35,436 nucleotides of DNA from JBDSKH01 sp050245915. Lineage in GTDB: Bacteria; Actinomycetota; Actinomycetes; Actinomycetales; Microbacteriaceae. The notes under the pieces are model-generated. The model was given only the letters and a program-made list of their open reading frames with translations. It did no database searches and was not told the origin of the DNA. A program made the position numbers and the translations under genes. The DNA lies in contig JBFWWZ010000032.1 in the NCBI GenBank assembly GCA_050245915.1, positions 1 to 35,436 of the forward strand, in the 5' to 3' direction. This document shows, piece after piece, positions 1-7,626 of the stretch (position 1 is the stretch's first letter; each line of letters opens with the position of its first letter).

Positions 1-305
1 GGGCCGAAGTAGTCGTCGGGGTGGGTGAACACGTGCCAGAGCCGGGCGCCGATGATGCCGAGCGCGATGCCCCAGAGCGACACGTCGATGATGATGCCCG
101 GCTTGCCCCCGCGCTTGGTGAGGCGCGGGTTGACGATGATGAGGGCGACGAGGATGCCGCTGAGGATCGCCAGCGCGTACACGTGGATGGTGAGGACCTG
201 ATCCGCGGGCACGAACGGCAGGATGTTGTGCAGCCACCCGAGCGGGATCTCGAACTTCGACCACTCGGGGGGCGGGCTGGGGATGCTGGTCGGCGCTGCG
301 ATCAC
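1..305 (-). CDS. lgt: Prolipoprotein diacylglyceryl transferase, N-terminal part
   Basis: Membrane enzyme that moves diacylglycerol from phosphatidylglycerol to the lipobox cysteine of prolipoproteins. About 101 N-terminal residues are visible before the gene runs off the low-coordinate edge. The protein opens with a short proline-rich segment ending PPPEWSKFEIPLGW, then a hydrophobic helix, then a KRGGKPG turn, a second helix and GARLWHVFTHPDDYFGP, which is the usual start of actinobacterial Lgt. The GTG start at 305 is preceded by AGTAGGA at suitable spacing and lies 10 bases after the trpA stop. trpA-lgt is a common actinobacterial order, so co-transcription is likely. Identity is secure; the rest of the gene is not in view. 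Confidence 0.93.
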   Translation of the reverse strand, partial: MIAAPTSIPSPPPEWSKFEIPLGWLHNILPFVPADQVLTIHVYALAILSGILVALIIVNPRLTKRGGKPGIIIDVSLWGIALGIIGARLWHVFTHPDDYFG

Positions 306-315
306 GTGTGCGATC

Positions 316-1059
316 CTACTTTCCCTTTGCGAGTTCGGATGCCGTGGCGGCAACCCCGGCGACGCCGCGCTCCGCCAGGGCGGTGACCAGCGCGGATCCG
401 ACGATGGCGCCCTCCGCGTAGGAGAGCACCTCGGAGACCTGCTCGGCGGTCGAGATGCCGACTCCGACGCAGGCGCGCTCGGCGCCCGCCTCGTGAAGGC
501 GGCCGACCAGCTTGCGTGCCGCGGCATCCAGGTCGGCGCGTTCGCCGGTGACGCCCATGGTCGAGACGGCGTAGACGAAGCCGCGGCTGGCGGCGACCGT
601 CTCGGCGAGCCGGGCGTCGGTGGAGCTCGGCGCCGCGAGGAACACCCGGTCGAGCCCGGTGCGCTCGCTGGTGGCGATCCAGTCGGCGGCGGAGTCCGGC
701 GTGATGTCGGGGGTGATGAGGCCCGCTCCCCCGGCGGATTTCAGCGCGTCGGCGAACCGGTCCACGCCGTACTGCAGCACGGGGTTCCAGTAGGTCATGA
801 CGAGGACCGGCACATCCACGCGCGCCCGGATCCGCTCGACGGCGGTGAACACGTCGCCCACCCGGAAGCCGCCGGCCAGCGCCGCCTGGGTCGCCTTCTG
901 GATCGCGATGCCGTCCATCACCGGGTCCGAGTACGGCAGGCCGAGTTCGAGCGCGTCGGCACCGTTCTCGGCGAGGGCGACCGCGGCATCCACGCTCGTG
1001 TCGAGGTCGGGGAAGCCGATCGGGAGGTAGCCAATCAGCGCCCTGGAGGGCAGATTCAC
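316..1059 (-). CDS. trpA: Tryptophan synthase alpha chain
   Basis: Cleaves indole-3-glycerol phosphate to indole and glyceraldehyde 3-phosphate and passes indole to TrpB. The TIM-barrel signatures are clear: ALELGLPYSDPVMDG carries the catalytic Glu (residue 38) and Asp (residue 49), followed by TYWNPVLQYG, LITPDITPDSA, FVYAVSTMGVTGER and VGVGIST. The GTG start at 1059 overlaps the trpB stop as GTGA. The product is 247 residues, somewhat short for the family, because it starts only six residues before strand 1 (RALIGYLP); the usual N-terminal helix 0 is missing. No other start codon in this frame gives TrpA-like sequence, as upstream it reads through trpB in a shadow frame. Confidence 0.96.
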   Translation of the reverse strand: MNLPSRALIGYLPIGFPDLDTSVDAAVALAENGADALELGLPYSDPVMDGIAIQKATQAALAGGFRVGDVFTAVERIRARVDVPVLVMTYWNPVLQYGVDRFADALKSAGGAGLITPDITPDSAADWIATSERTGLDRVFLAAPSSTDARLAETVAASRGFVYAVSTMGVTGERADLDAAARKLVGRLHEAGAERACVGVGISTAEQVSEVLSYAEGAIVGSALVTALAERGVAGVAATASELAKGK

Positions 1060-2270
1060 GATTGGACCGCGCCCTCGTCGAACAGGTCGAACCACTTCCC
1101 CGCGGTCGCGACGTCTTTGTCGCCGCGTCCGCTCAGGTTGACCAGGATGATCGCGTCCGGCCCGAGCTCGCGGCCGAGCTTCAGCACACCGGCGAGGGCG
1201 TGCGCCGACTCGATCGCCGGGATGATGCCCTCCGTGCGGCTGAGCAGCCGAAGAGCATCCATCGCCTCCGCGTCCGACGCCGGCAGGTAGGTGGCCCGCC
1301 CGAGCTCGTGGAGATGCGCGTGCTCGGGTCCGACGCCCGGGTAGTCGAGGCCGGCCGAGATCGAATGCGACTCGATGGTCTGGCCGTCCTCGTCCTGCAG
1401 GACGTAGCTGCGCGAGCCGTGCAGGATGCCGGGGCGGCCCCGCTCGATCGTCGCGGCATGCTTCTCCGTGTCGACGCCGTCGCCGGCCGCCTCGAAGCCG
1501 TACAGCTTGACGTCCGGATCGTCGAGGAAGGCGTGGAAGATGCCGATCGCGTTCGATCCGCCGCCGACGCAGGCCGCCACCGCATCCGGAAGCCGCCCGG
1601 TGAGCTCGAGCACCTGGGCGCGCGCCTCTTCTCCGATGATCTTCTGGAAGTCGCGCACCATCGCCGGGAACGGGTGCGGTCCCGCGGCGGTGCCGAAGAT
1701 GTAGTTGGTGGTCTCGACGGTGGCCACCCACTCGCGATACGCGTCGTTGATGGCGTCTTTCAGGGTGCGCGAGCCGGTCGTCACCGAGACCACCTCGGCC
1801 CCGAGCAGGCGCATGCGGGCGACGTTCAGCGCCTGGCGCTGGGTGTCGACCTCGCCCATGAAGACCGTGCACTCCAGCCCGAACAGCGCGGCCGCGGTCG
1901 CCGTCGCCACCCCGTGCTGGCCCGCCCCGGTCTCGGCGATCACCCGCTTCTTGCCGATGCGCTTCGTGAGCAGGGCCTGACCCAGCACGTTGTTGATCTT
2001 GTGGGAGCCGGTGTGGTTGAGGTCTTCGCGTTTCAGGATGATGCGCGCGCCGCCGGCGTGCTCGGCGAAGCGCGGCACCTCGGTGATGATCGACGGGCGG
2101 CCGGTGTAGGTGCGGTGCAGCTCAGCCAGCTCCTTCTGGAACGCCGGGTCGGCCTTCGCCTCCTCGTACGCCGCCGACAGCTCGTCGATGGCGGCGACGA
2201 GCGATTCGGGCATGAAGCGTCCGCCGAAGTCGCCGAAGAACGGCCCCGGCTGATCGCGCAGGCCGGTCAC
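1056..2270 (-). CDS. trpB: Tryptophan synthase beta chain
   Basis: PLP enzyme that condenses indole with L-serine to give tryptophan. The 404 residues begin with GPFFGDFGGRFMPESL. The PLP lysine is Lys91 in HTGSHKINN, the catalytic Glu is near residue 113 in AETGAGQHG, and the phosphate-binding loop is GGGSNAIG. The length is normal for TrpB1, the form that pairs with TrpA. The GTG start overlaps the trpC stop (GTGA) and the stop overlaps the trpA start (GTGA), so trpC, trpB and trpA should be translated together and in balanced amounts. Confidence 0.98.
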   Translation of the reverse strand: MTGLRDQPGPFFGDFGGRFMPESLVAAIDELSAAYEEAKADPAFQKELAELHRTYTGRPSIITEVPRFAEHAGGARIILKREDLNHTGSHKINNVLGQALLTKRIGKKRVIAETGAGQHGVATATAAALFGLECTVFMGEVDTQRQALNVARMRLLGAEVVSVTTGSRTLKDAINDAYREWVATVETTNYIFGTAAGPHPFPAMVRDFQKIIGEEARAQVLELTGRLPDAVAACVGGGSNAIGIFHAFLDDPDVKLYGFEAAGDGVDTEKHAATIERGRPGILHGSRSYVLQDEDGQTIESHSISAGLDYPGVGPEHAHLHELGRATYLPASDAEAMDALRLLSRTEGIIPAIESAHALAGVLKLGRELGPDAIILVNLSGRGDKDVATAGKWFDLFDEGAVQS

Positions 2271-3046
2271 GAGCCCGCCGCCAGGAACTGCTCGAGGGTC
2301 GCGACCGGGTCGTCGCCCTTCACCAGCGCCTCTCCGATCAGCACCACGTCGGCGCCCGCCTCCCGGTAGTGGGTGACGTCGGCCGGCTCCAGCACCGCCG
2401 ACTCGGCGACCCGGATGACACCCGACGGGATGCGGTCGGCCAGCGTTCCGAACAGGTCGCGATCCAGCTCGAACGTGCTCAGGTTGCGGGCGTTCACGCC
2501 CACGACGGCGGCGCCGAGCTCGAGCGCACGGTCTACCTCCCGGGCCGAGTGGGTTTCGACGAGCGCCGTCATGCCGAGCTGCTGGATCAGGCCGTGCAGC
2601 TCCCGAAGCGTCGCATCGTCCAGGGCGGCGACGATGAGGAGCACCAGATCGGCTCCCGCGGCGCGTGCCTCGAACACCTGGTAGGGCTCGGCGATGAAGT
2701 CCTTGCGGAGCACCGGGATCTCGACGGCGGCGCGCACCTGCTCCAGGTCGTGCAGCGACCCGCCGAACCGCCTGCCCTCGGTGAGCACGCTGATCGCGCT
2801 GGCACCGCCGGTCTGGTACGAGACCGCGAGGGCGGCGGGGTCGGAGATGGTGGCGAGCTCACCCCGGGAGGGGCTGGCGCGCTTCACCTCGGCGATGATC
2901 TTGACGCGTGCGGCGGGAGCGAGAGCCGCGACGGCATCCAGAGCGGGCGCCTGGGCGAGGGCGTCAGCCTCGACCTGCGCGAGGCTGCGGGCAGCGCGAC
3001 GCTCCGAGGCGTCGGCGACCGCCCCGGCGACGAGTTCGTCGAGCAC
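2267..3046 (-). CDS. trpC: Indole-3-glycerol phosphate synthase
   Basis: Closes carboxyphenylaminodeoxyribulose phosphate to indole-3-glycerol phosphate. The protein is 259 residues with IIAEVKRASPSRG (catalytic Lys region), VLRKDFI, the VLLIVAALDD segment, VGVNARNL and VAESAV, all typical of TrpC. The GTG start at 3046 is two bases after the stop of the upstream small membrane-protein gene; no other start codon fits the frame. The stop overlaps trpB. No trpF or trpD is nearby; in many actinobacteria PriA (bifunctional HisA/TrpF) fills the TrpF role from elsewhere, which is known for the group but not shown here. Confidence 0.97.
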   Translation of the reverse strand: MLDELVAGAVADASERRAARSLAQVEADALAQAPALDAVAALAPAARVKIIAEVKRASPSRGELATISDPAALAVSYQTGGASAISVLTEGRRFGGSLHDLEQVRAAVEIPVLRKDFIAEPYQVFEARAAGADLVLLIVAALDDATLRELHGLIQQLGMTALVETHSAREVDRALELGAAVVGVNARNLSTFELDRDLFGTLADRIPSGVIRVAESAVLEPADVTHYREAGADVVLIGEALVKGDDPVATLEQFLAAGS

Positions 3047-3048
3047 CG

Positions 3049-3285
3049 CTACTGATGCGCCTTGGGCACGTACTTCGGCCCGTTGACGCCGTAGCCGAGC
3101 TTGGCCAGCACGACGCCGGTGAGGACGCCGAGCACGAGGAGGCCAGCGGAGGCCCAGACGAGCCAGGCGAGGTCGAACCAGAACGCGAAGGTGCCGATCG
3201 TGAAGGCGATCAGCATGATGATCACCGCGACCCAAGCCGCCGGCGAGTTGCCGTGGCCGGGCTCCTTCTCGTGGACGTCGCTCAC
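3049..3285 (-). CDS. Small two-helix membrane protein of the trp operon (DUF6704-like)
   Basis: A 78-residue protein of unknown function. A short polar start with HGNSPAAW leads into one hydrophobic helix (about residues 17-36), a second helix (about 40-61), and a basic C-terminal tail ending GPKYVPKAHQ. The GTG start at 3285 has a good AAGGAG six bases upstream. I believe it belongs to the actinobacterial HGxxPAAW family, called DUF6704, which often sits between the trp membrane protein and trpC; this is from memory. Position suggests a membrane role linked to trp-operon expression, but nothing in the sequence gives an activity. Confidence 0.82.
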   Translation of the reverse strand: MSDVHEKEPGHGNSPAAWVAVIIMLIAFTIGTFAFWFDLAWLVWASAGLLVLGVLTGVVLAKLGYGVNGPKYVPKAHQ

Positions 3286-3318
3286 TCGTGCTCCTTCGTG
3301 GGTGGGACTGAGGGAAGT

Positions 3319-3876
3319 CTAGCGGGGGTCGGTGGTCGGGTCGTCGCCCTCGCTGAGCGCGTCCCAGTCGTGGACGGCGTCCCCGTCGGGGGTTTCGAGG
3401 CGCGTGCGGGTGTACCGGCTGCCGGAGACCGGCCATCGCCCTGCGGTCACGGCGATGAACAGCCCGGTCGCGATCATGAGGACACCCGCGACGATGCCGA
3501 CGGCGGGCCAGGGGGTCACGACGACGGGCACGTAGCTGAGCGGAGCCTCCGACTGCATCCCGGTGGCCTCGAGCAGGGCGGGCTGCGACGCGCGCACCGG
3601 GTCGCTCAGCGACCAGACGGCGACCACGACGACGCAGACGCCGAGGAGCGCGTCGAGCACGCCGAGGATGACGCGGAACACCGGGCCGGCGAGAGCCAGG
3701 GCGAGCAGCAGGGTGAGGGAGGCGAGTGCGAGCGGCAGCACCGCCGCGCCGGCCACGTCTCCGCCGATCACGACGTCGTCGACGGTGTACCAGGTCTGCG
3801 ACCACGATAGTGCGGCCAGGCCCGCACCCGCGACGATCGCCGCCATCGAGATGAGCCGCAACCGGGCGGGGGTCAC
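3319..3876 (-). CDS. Trp-operon-associated membrane protein (TIGR02234 / Trp_oprn_chp type)
   Basis: A 185-residue integral membrane protein of the family found next to trpE in actinobacteria. It has an N-terminal helix (about 9-26) ending in LSWSQTWYTV, two closely spaced central helices (about 43-88), an extracytoplasmic loop, and a fourth helix (about 124-142) followed by a charged tail rich in Asp, Glu and Arg. The GTG start overlaps the trpE stop as GTGA, so it is coupled to trpE. The function is unknown; the conserved location suggests a link with tryptophan or anthranilate metabolism. A 33-bp gap separates it from the next small membrane gene. Confidence 0.88.
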   Translation of the reverse strand: MTPARLRLISMAAIVAGAGLAALSWSQTWYTVDDVVIGGDVAGAAVLPLALASLTLLLALALAGPVFRVILGVLDALLGVCVVVVAVWSLSDPVRASQPALLEATGMQSEAPLSYVPVVVTPWPAVGIVAGVLMIATGLFIAVTAGRWPVSGSRYTRTRLETPDGDAVHDWDALSEGDDPTTDPR

Positions 3877-5387
3877 CGCAGCCTCTTCATCGCGTTCGCC
3901 ACCGCCACCGCCCGGAGCGGGGCGGCCGCCTTGTTCTGCGACTCCTCGTGCTCGAGCTGCGGATCCGAGTCGGCGACGAGGCCCGCACCCGCCTGGACGC
4001 GGGCGATGCCGCCGACGATGGTGGCGGTGCGGATCGCGATCGCGAGGTCGGCGTCACCGGCGAGGCCGAAATATCCGACGACTCCGCCGTACACGCCGCG
4101 CTGCGCCACCTCGAGCTCGTCGATGATCTCCAGCGCGCGCGGCTTGGGCGCGCCCGACAGGGTCCCCGCCGGGAATGTCGCCCGGAACACGTCGATCGGC
4201 GTCGCGTCCGGCCGTAGGTCGCCCTCGACGCTCGACACCAGGTGCATGATGTGGCTGAACCGCTCCACCTGCATGAACTCGGTGACCTCGACGCTGCCGG
4301 CGACGCAGACCTTCGACAGGTCGTTGCGGGCCAGGTCGACCAGCATCAGGTGCTCCGACTGCTCCTTCGGGTCGGCGAGCAGCTCGTCCGCGAGTTCCAG
4401 ATCGCGCTCGGGCGTCTCGCCGCGGGGACGTGATCCGGCAATCGGGTGCGTGTACGCCCGCCGCGACTGCACCTTCACCAGCGCCTCCGGCGACGAGCCG
4501 ACGATCGAGTACGACTCCCCCGCCGGGCTCTCCAGCGTGAGCAGGTACATGTACGGACTGGGGTTCAGCGCGCGCAGCACCCGGTACACGTCGATCGGCT
4601 CCGCGGTGAGCTCGTGGTCGAACCGCTGCGAGATGACGACCTGGAAGACGTCGCCGTCGCGGATGTACTGCTTCGACCGCTCGATGGCGGCGTGGTACTC
4701 CGCGGGGGTGAGGCGCGCGTGGGGGGTCGGCGCGACATCCAGGTCCACCTCCGCCAGCCAGGCCTCGGAGGGCTGCGCCAACCCGCTCTGCAGTGCATCG
4801 AGCCGCTGCTGGGCGCGGTCCCACAGCTCGTCGGGGGTCTCGTCGCCGTCGTTCAGCGCCGTCGCGATCAGGATCGCCGTGCCGTTGCGGTGATCGAGCA
4901 CCACCAGCTCCGAGACGAAGGTCATCGCCTGCGCGGGCAGATCGAAATCGGCGGGCGGGATGTCGGGCAGGCGTTCCAGCTGACGCACCGCCTCCCAGCC
5001 GATGTAGCCCACCAGTCCGCCGGTCAGCGGCGGGTGGCCGTCGACGTGGGGCGTGCTCCACCGCGTGTACAGGTGCGACAACGCCTCGAGCGGCGCGGTG
5101 GGGGCGTCCGGGCCGAGGGCGCGTTCGGCGGGTAGGCCGTAGTCGAGCCAGTGCGCGACACCGTCCCGCTGGGTGAGGACGCCGAGCGATCCGACGCCGA
5201 TGAACGACCAGCGCGACCAGATGCCGCCCTGCTCGGCCGACTCCAGCAGGAACGTGCCCGGCGTGCCGATCGCGAGCTTGCGATAGACGCCGATCGGGGT
5301 CTCGCCGTCGGCGAAGAGCTCGCGCAGCACGGGAACGGCCCGGTGCCCCGCCGCGATCGCGGCATCGAATTCGGCGCGCGTGGTCAT
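3873..5387 (-). CDS. trpE: Anthranilate synthase component I
   Basis: Makes anthranilate from chorismate, the committed step of tryptophan synthesis. The product is 504 residues. The N-terminal regulatory region keeps LLES at 47-50, the motif that forms the tryptophan feedback pocket. The C-terminal chorismate-binding domain has PIAGSRPRGETPERD, MLVDLARNDL, GTLSGAPKPRALEIIDELE and YGGVVGYFG. The ATG start overlaps the hisI stop (ATGA), so trp expression is physically tied to the his genes and no trp-specific leader or attenuator can fit here. The glutamine amidotransferase partner TrpG is not in the window. Confidence 0.97.
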   Translation of the reverse strand: MTTRAEFDAAIAAGHRAVPVLRELFADGETPIGVYRKLAIGTPGTFLLESAEQGGIWSRWSFIGVGSLGVLTQRDGVAHWLDYGLPAERALGPDAPTAPLEALSHLYTRWSTPHVDGHPPLTGGLVGYIGWEAVRQLERLPDIPPADFDLPAQAMTFVSELVVLDHRNGTAILIATALNDGDETPDELWDRAQQRLDALQSGLAQPSEAWLAEVDLDVAPTPHARLTPAEYHAAIERSKQYIRDGDVFQVVISQRFDHELTAEPIDVYRVLRALNPSPYMYLLTLESPAGESYSIVGSSPEALVKVQSRRAYTHPIAGSRPRGETPERDLELADELLADPKEQSEHLMLVDLARNDLSKVCVAGSVEVTEFMQVERFSHIMHLVSSVEGDLRPDATPIDVFRATFPAGTLSGAPKPRALEIIDELEVAQRGVYGGVVGYFGLAGDADLAIAIRTATIVGGIARVQAGAGLVADSDPQLEHEESQNKAAAPLRAVAVANAMKRLR

Positions 5388-5737
5388 CCCTGCACCACCT
5401 CGAGCGGGTCGACATCGAAGCAGGCGTGTGCACCGGTGTGGCACGCGGGCCCCACCTGCTCCACCTGCACGAGCAGGGTGTCGCCGTCGCAGTCGAGCGC
5501 GGCACCGCGCACGTACTGGACGTTGCCGCTCGTGTCGCCTTTCCGCCAGTACTCCTGCCGGCTGCGCGACCAGAAGGTCACCCGACCCTCGGTCAGCGTG
5601 CGTCGCAGCGCCTCGGCGTCCATGTAGCCGAGCATCAGCACCTCACGCGTGTCGTGCTGCTGGATGACCGCGGGGATCAGGCCTTTCTCATCGAACCGGA
5701 CCCGCTCGAGCGTCTCACGCGCACTGTCGTCGCTCAT
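5384..5737 (-). CDS. hisI: Phosphoribosyl-AMP cyclohydrolase
   Basis: Third step of histidine synthesis, opening the purine ring of PR-AMP. The 117 residues carry family signatures: LIPAVIQQHDTREVLMLGYMD, TFWSRSRQEYWRKGDTSGN, then the metal-binding region ALDCDGDTLLVQV and PACHTGAHACF. It is the stand-alone cyclohydrolase; the pyrophosphatase step is the separate hisE. The ATG start overlaps the hisF stop (ATGA) and the TGA stop overlaps trpE (ATGA), making it the link between the his and trp blocks. Confidence 0.97.
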   Translation of the reverse strand: MSDDSARETLERVRFDEKGLIPAVIQQHDTREVLMLGYMDAEALRRTLTEGRVTFWSRSRQEYWRKGDTSGNVQYVRGAALDCDGDTLLVQVEQVGPACHTGAHACFDVDPLEVVQG

Positions 5738-6486
5738 CGGACTGCCATCCCTTCCGCGCGCAGCGCGTCCTTCACATCCCCGACCGTGAGCTCTGCGTTG
5801 TGGAACACCGACGCCGCCAGCACCGCATCGGCGCCCGCCGCCACCGCGGGGGCGAAATGCCCGAGCGCTCCCGCACCGCCGCTAGCGATCACCGGCACCG
5901 AGCTGACGTCCCGGACCGCGGCCACCAGCTCCAGGTCGAAGCCCTGCTTCGTTCCATCGGCGTCGATCGAGTTCACGAGAAGCTCGCCCGCGCCCCGCTC
6001 GATCGCCTCACGGGCCCAGCCGATCGCATCCTGGTCGGTCTCGGTGCGCCCGCCGTGGGTCGTCACGATCCAGCCGCTGCCTCGCCGCTTCACGTCGAGG
6101 CTCAGCACGAGCACCTGGGCGCCGAACCGGTCCGCGATCTCGCCGATCAGCTCGGGTCGCGCGATCGCGGCGCTGTTCACGCCGACCTTGTCGGCACCGC
6201 TCGCCAGCAACCGGGCGACATCGTCGCCGCTGCGCACCCCACCTCCCACGGTCAGCGGGATGAAGACCTGCTCCGCGGTCGCGCTGACCGTCTCGTACAT
6301 GGTGGCGCGGTCTTCGACGGTGGCCGTCACATCCAGGAACGTCACCTCATCGGCGCCCTGCTCGTAGTAGCGCTTCGCAAGTTCGACCGGGTCGCCGGCA
6401 TCGCGCAGGTCGAGGAAATTGACGCCCTTCACCACCCGGCCCGCCGCGACGTCGAGGCACGGGATGACGCGCACCGCGAGCGTCAT
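5734..6486 (-). CDS. hisF: Imidazole glycerol phosphate synthase, cyclase subunit
   Basis: Uses ammonia from HisH to convert PRFAR to imidazole glycerol phosphate and AICAR. The 250-residue TIM barrel has both catalytic aspartates, Asp12 in VIPCLDVAAGRVVKG and Asp131 in LSLDVK, plus PLTVGGGVRSGDD, VNSIDADGTKQGFD and VIASGGAGA. The ATG start at 6486 overlaps the hisG stop and the stop overlaps the hisI start. HisH and HisA are not encoded nearby, so the histidine genes are split between loci in this genome. Confidence 0.97.
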   Translation of the reverse strand: MTLAVRVIPCLDVAAGRVVKGVNFLDLRDAGDPVELAKRYYEQGADEVTFLDVTATVEDRATMYETVSATAEQVFIPLTVGGGVRSGDDVARLLASGADKVGVNSAAIARPELIGEIADRFGAQVLVLSLDVKRRGSGWIVTTHGGRTETDQDAIGWAREAIERGAGELLVNSIDADGTKQGFDLELVAAVRDVSSVPVIASGGAGALGHFAPAVAAGADAVLAASVFHNAELTVGDVKDALRAEGMAVR

Positions 6487-7322
6487 AGCCGGGCGTTGTG
6501 AATCGGGCTGACCAGGATGGCGCGCGCACCGAGCGCATACAGCTCGTCCATGAGGTGGTTGGTCTCCACCCTCGGCACCATGACCCGCACCGCGACCCAC
6601 TCGCTGTCCCGGAGCGGCGAGACCGTCGGGGACTCGAGGCCCGGGGTGATCTTCGAGGCCGCGTCGATCAGCGCCGCCGGGAGGTCGTAGTCCATCAGCA
6701 CGTACTGGTGGGCGACGATCACGCCCTTCAGGCGACGGCGCAGCGTCTCCAGGCCCGGCACATCCTGCCGGGAGGCGATCAGCACCGCCGCGGACTCCAG
6801 GATCACCGGACCGAAGATCTCGAGGCCCTGCTTCTCGAGGGTGCGCCCCGTCTCGACCACATCGGCGACCGCGTCGGCGACACCGAGCCGCACCGCGGAC
6901 TCGACCGCCCCATCCAGCCGCACCACCGTGGCATCCACGCCCTCGCGCGCCAGGAACGCGCCGACCAGCCCGTCGTAGCTGGTCGCCACTCGCACGCCCG
7001 CGAGCTCGCTCAGCTGCGTGTACCGCCCGATCGGCCCGGCGAAACGGAAGGTCGAGGCGCCGAAGTCGAGTTCATCGACCTCGACCGCCGCGGAATCGGA
7101 GTCGAGCAGCAGGTCGCGACCGGTGATGCCGACGTCGAGGGCGCCCGAACCGACATAGGTCGCGATGTCACGCGGGCGCAGGTAGAAGAACTCGGCGTCG
7201 TTGCGGGCGTCGCTGACGATCAGCTCTTTCGGGTCGCGCCGGGTGGCGTAGCCCGCCTCGTGCAGCATCTCGACGGCCGTCTCCGACAGCGTGCCCTTGT
7301 TCGGCACGGCGATTCGCAGCAT
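6483..7322 (-). CDS. hisG: ATP phosphoribosyltransferase, long form
   Basis: First step of histidine synthesis, joining ATP and PRPP. The protein has 279 residues: a catalytic part starting MLRIAVPNKGTLSE, with GSGALDVGITGRDLL and the PRPP-binding region DAVADVVETGRTLEKQGLE, then a C-terminal ACT-like regulatory domain from about residue 205 (VAHQYVLMDYDLP). This is the long form, which is inhibited by histidine and does not need HisZ. The ATG start is 11 bases after hisE; the stop overlaps hisF as ATGA. Confidence 0.97.
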   Translation of the reverse strand: MLRIAVPNKGTLSETAVEMLHEAGYATRRDPKELIVSDARNDAEFFYLRPRDIATYVGSGALDVGITGRDLLLDSDSAAVEVDELDFGASTFRFAGPIGRYTQLSELAGVRVATSYDGLVGAFLAREGVDATVVRLDGAVESAVRLGVADAVADVVETGRTLEKQGLEIFGPVILESAAVLIASRQDVPGLETLRRRLKGVIVAHQYVLMDYDLPAALIDAASKITPGLESPTVSPLRDSEWVAVRVMVPRVETNHLMDELYALGARAILVSPIHNARL

Positions 7323-7333
7323 CAGGGGCTCTC

Positions 7334-7597
7334 TCAGAGGTGGCGGTAGACGTCGGCGGGTGTGAGGCCCCTGGCGAGCATCAGGACCTGCAGGTGGTAC
7401 AGCAGCTGGGAGATCTCGGCAGCCAGCTCGTCGTCGGATTGGTACTCGGCGGCGGCGAACACCTCAGCCGCCTCCTCGACGACCTTCTTGACGATCGCAT
7501 GGACCCCGGCGTCGAGCTCAGCGACGGTGCCGGAACCGGCGGGCCGCTCGGCGGCCTTGCGTTCCAGCTCCTCCCAGAGGGCGTCGAAGGTCTTCAC
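7334..7597 (-). CDS. hisE: Phosphoribosyl-ATP pyrophosphatase
   Basis: Second step of histidine synthesis, hydrolysing PR-ATP to PR-AMP. The 87-residue protein is a normal-length MazG-like all-alpha HisE with IVKKVVEEAAEVFAAAEY (metal-binding Glu residues) and ELAAEISQLLYHLQVLMLARGL. The GTG start at 7597 has no well-placed Shine-Dalgarno, but TACCCT ends exactly six bases upstream, which fits a leaderless transcript beginning at the start codon. It heads the hisE-G-F-I-trp run and lies 29 bases after the FKBP gene. Confidence 0.95.
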   Translation of the reverse strand: MKTFDALWEELERKAAERPAGSGTVAELDAGVHAIVKKVVEEAAEVFAAAEYQSDDELAAEISQLLYHLQVLMLARGLTPADVYRHL

Positions 7598-7603
7598 CGC
7601 CCC

Positions 7604-7609
7604 AGGGTA
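7604..7609 (-). promoter_or_regulatory. Candidate -10 box (TACCCT) for leaderless hisE transcript
   Basis: On the minus strand TACCCT matches the actinobacterial -10 pattern TANNNT. The six bases GGGGCG separate it from the hisE GTG, putting the expected transcription start on the start codon itself. There is no convincing -35 box. The element lies within an 18-base dyad (7599-7616: GCCCC, eight-base loop, GGGGC), so a read-through transcript from the FKBP gene would instead fold a hairpin at the hisE start. The site is inferred from pattern and spacing only. Confidence 0.45.
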
Positions 7610-7626
7610 CCGGGGCTCAGGCGGGG

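Noticed and set aside
316..1872. TrpA extended upstream to a 518-residue protein
   Set aside because: The added part is an out-of-frame reading of trpB with Arg/Gly-rich nonsense; the true start is the GTG at 1059.
1062..2369. Long plus-strand frame opposite trpB
   Set aside because: Low-complexity Arg/Asp/Gly/Val composition and no start signal; an antisense shadow of trpB.
5388..5480. Trp attenuator or T-box before trpE
   Set aside because: This sequence is hisI coding, with a four-base overlap; no Trp-rich leader peptide or alternative hairpins were seen.
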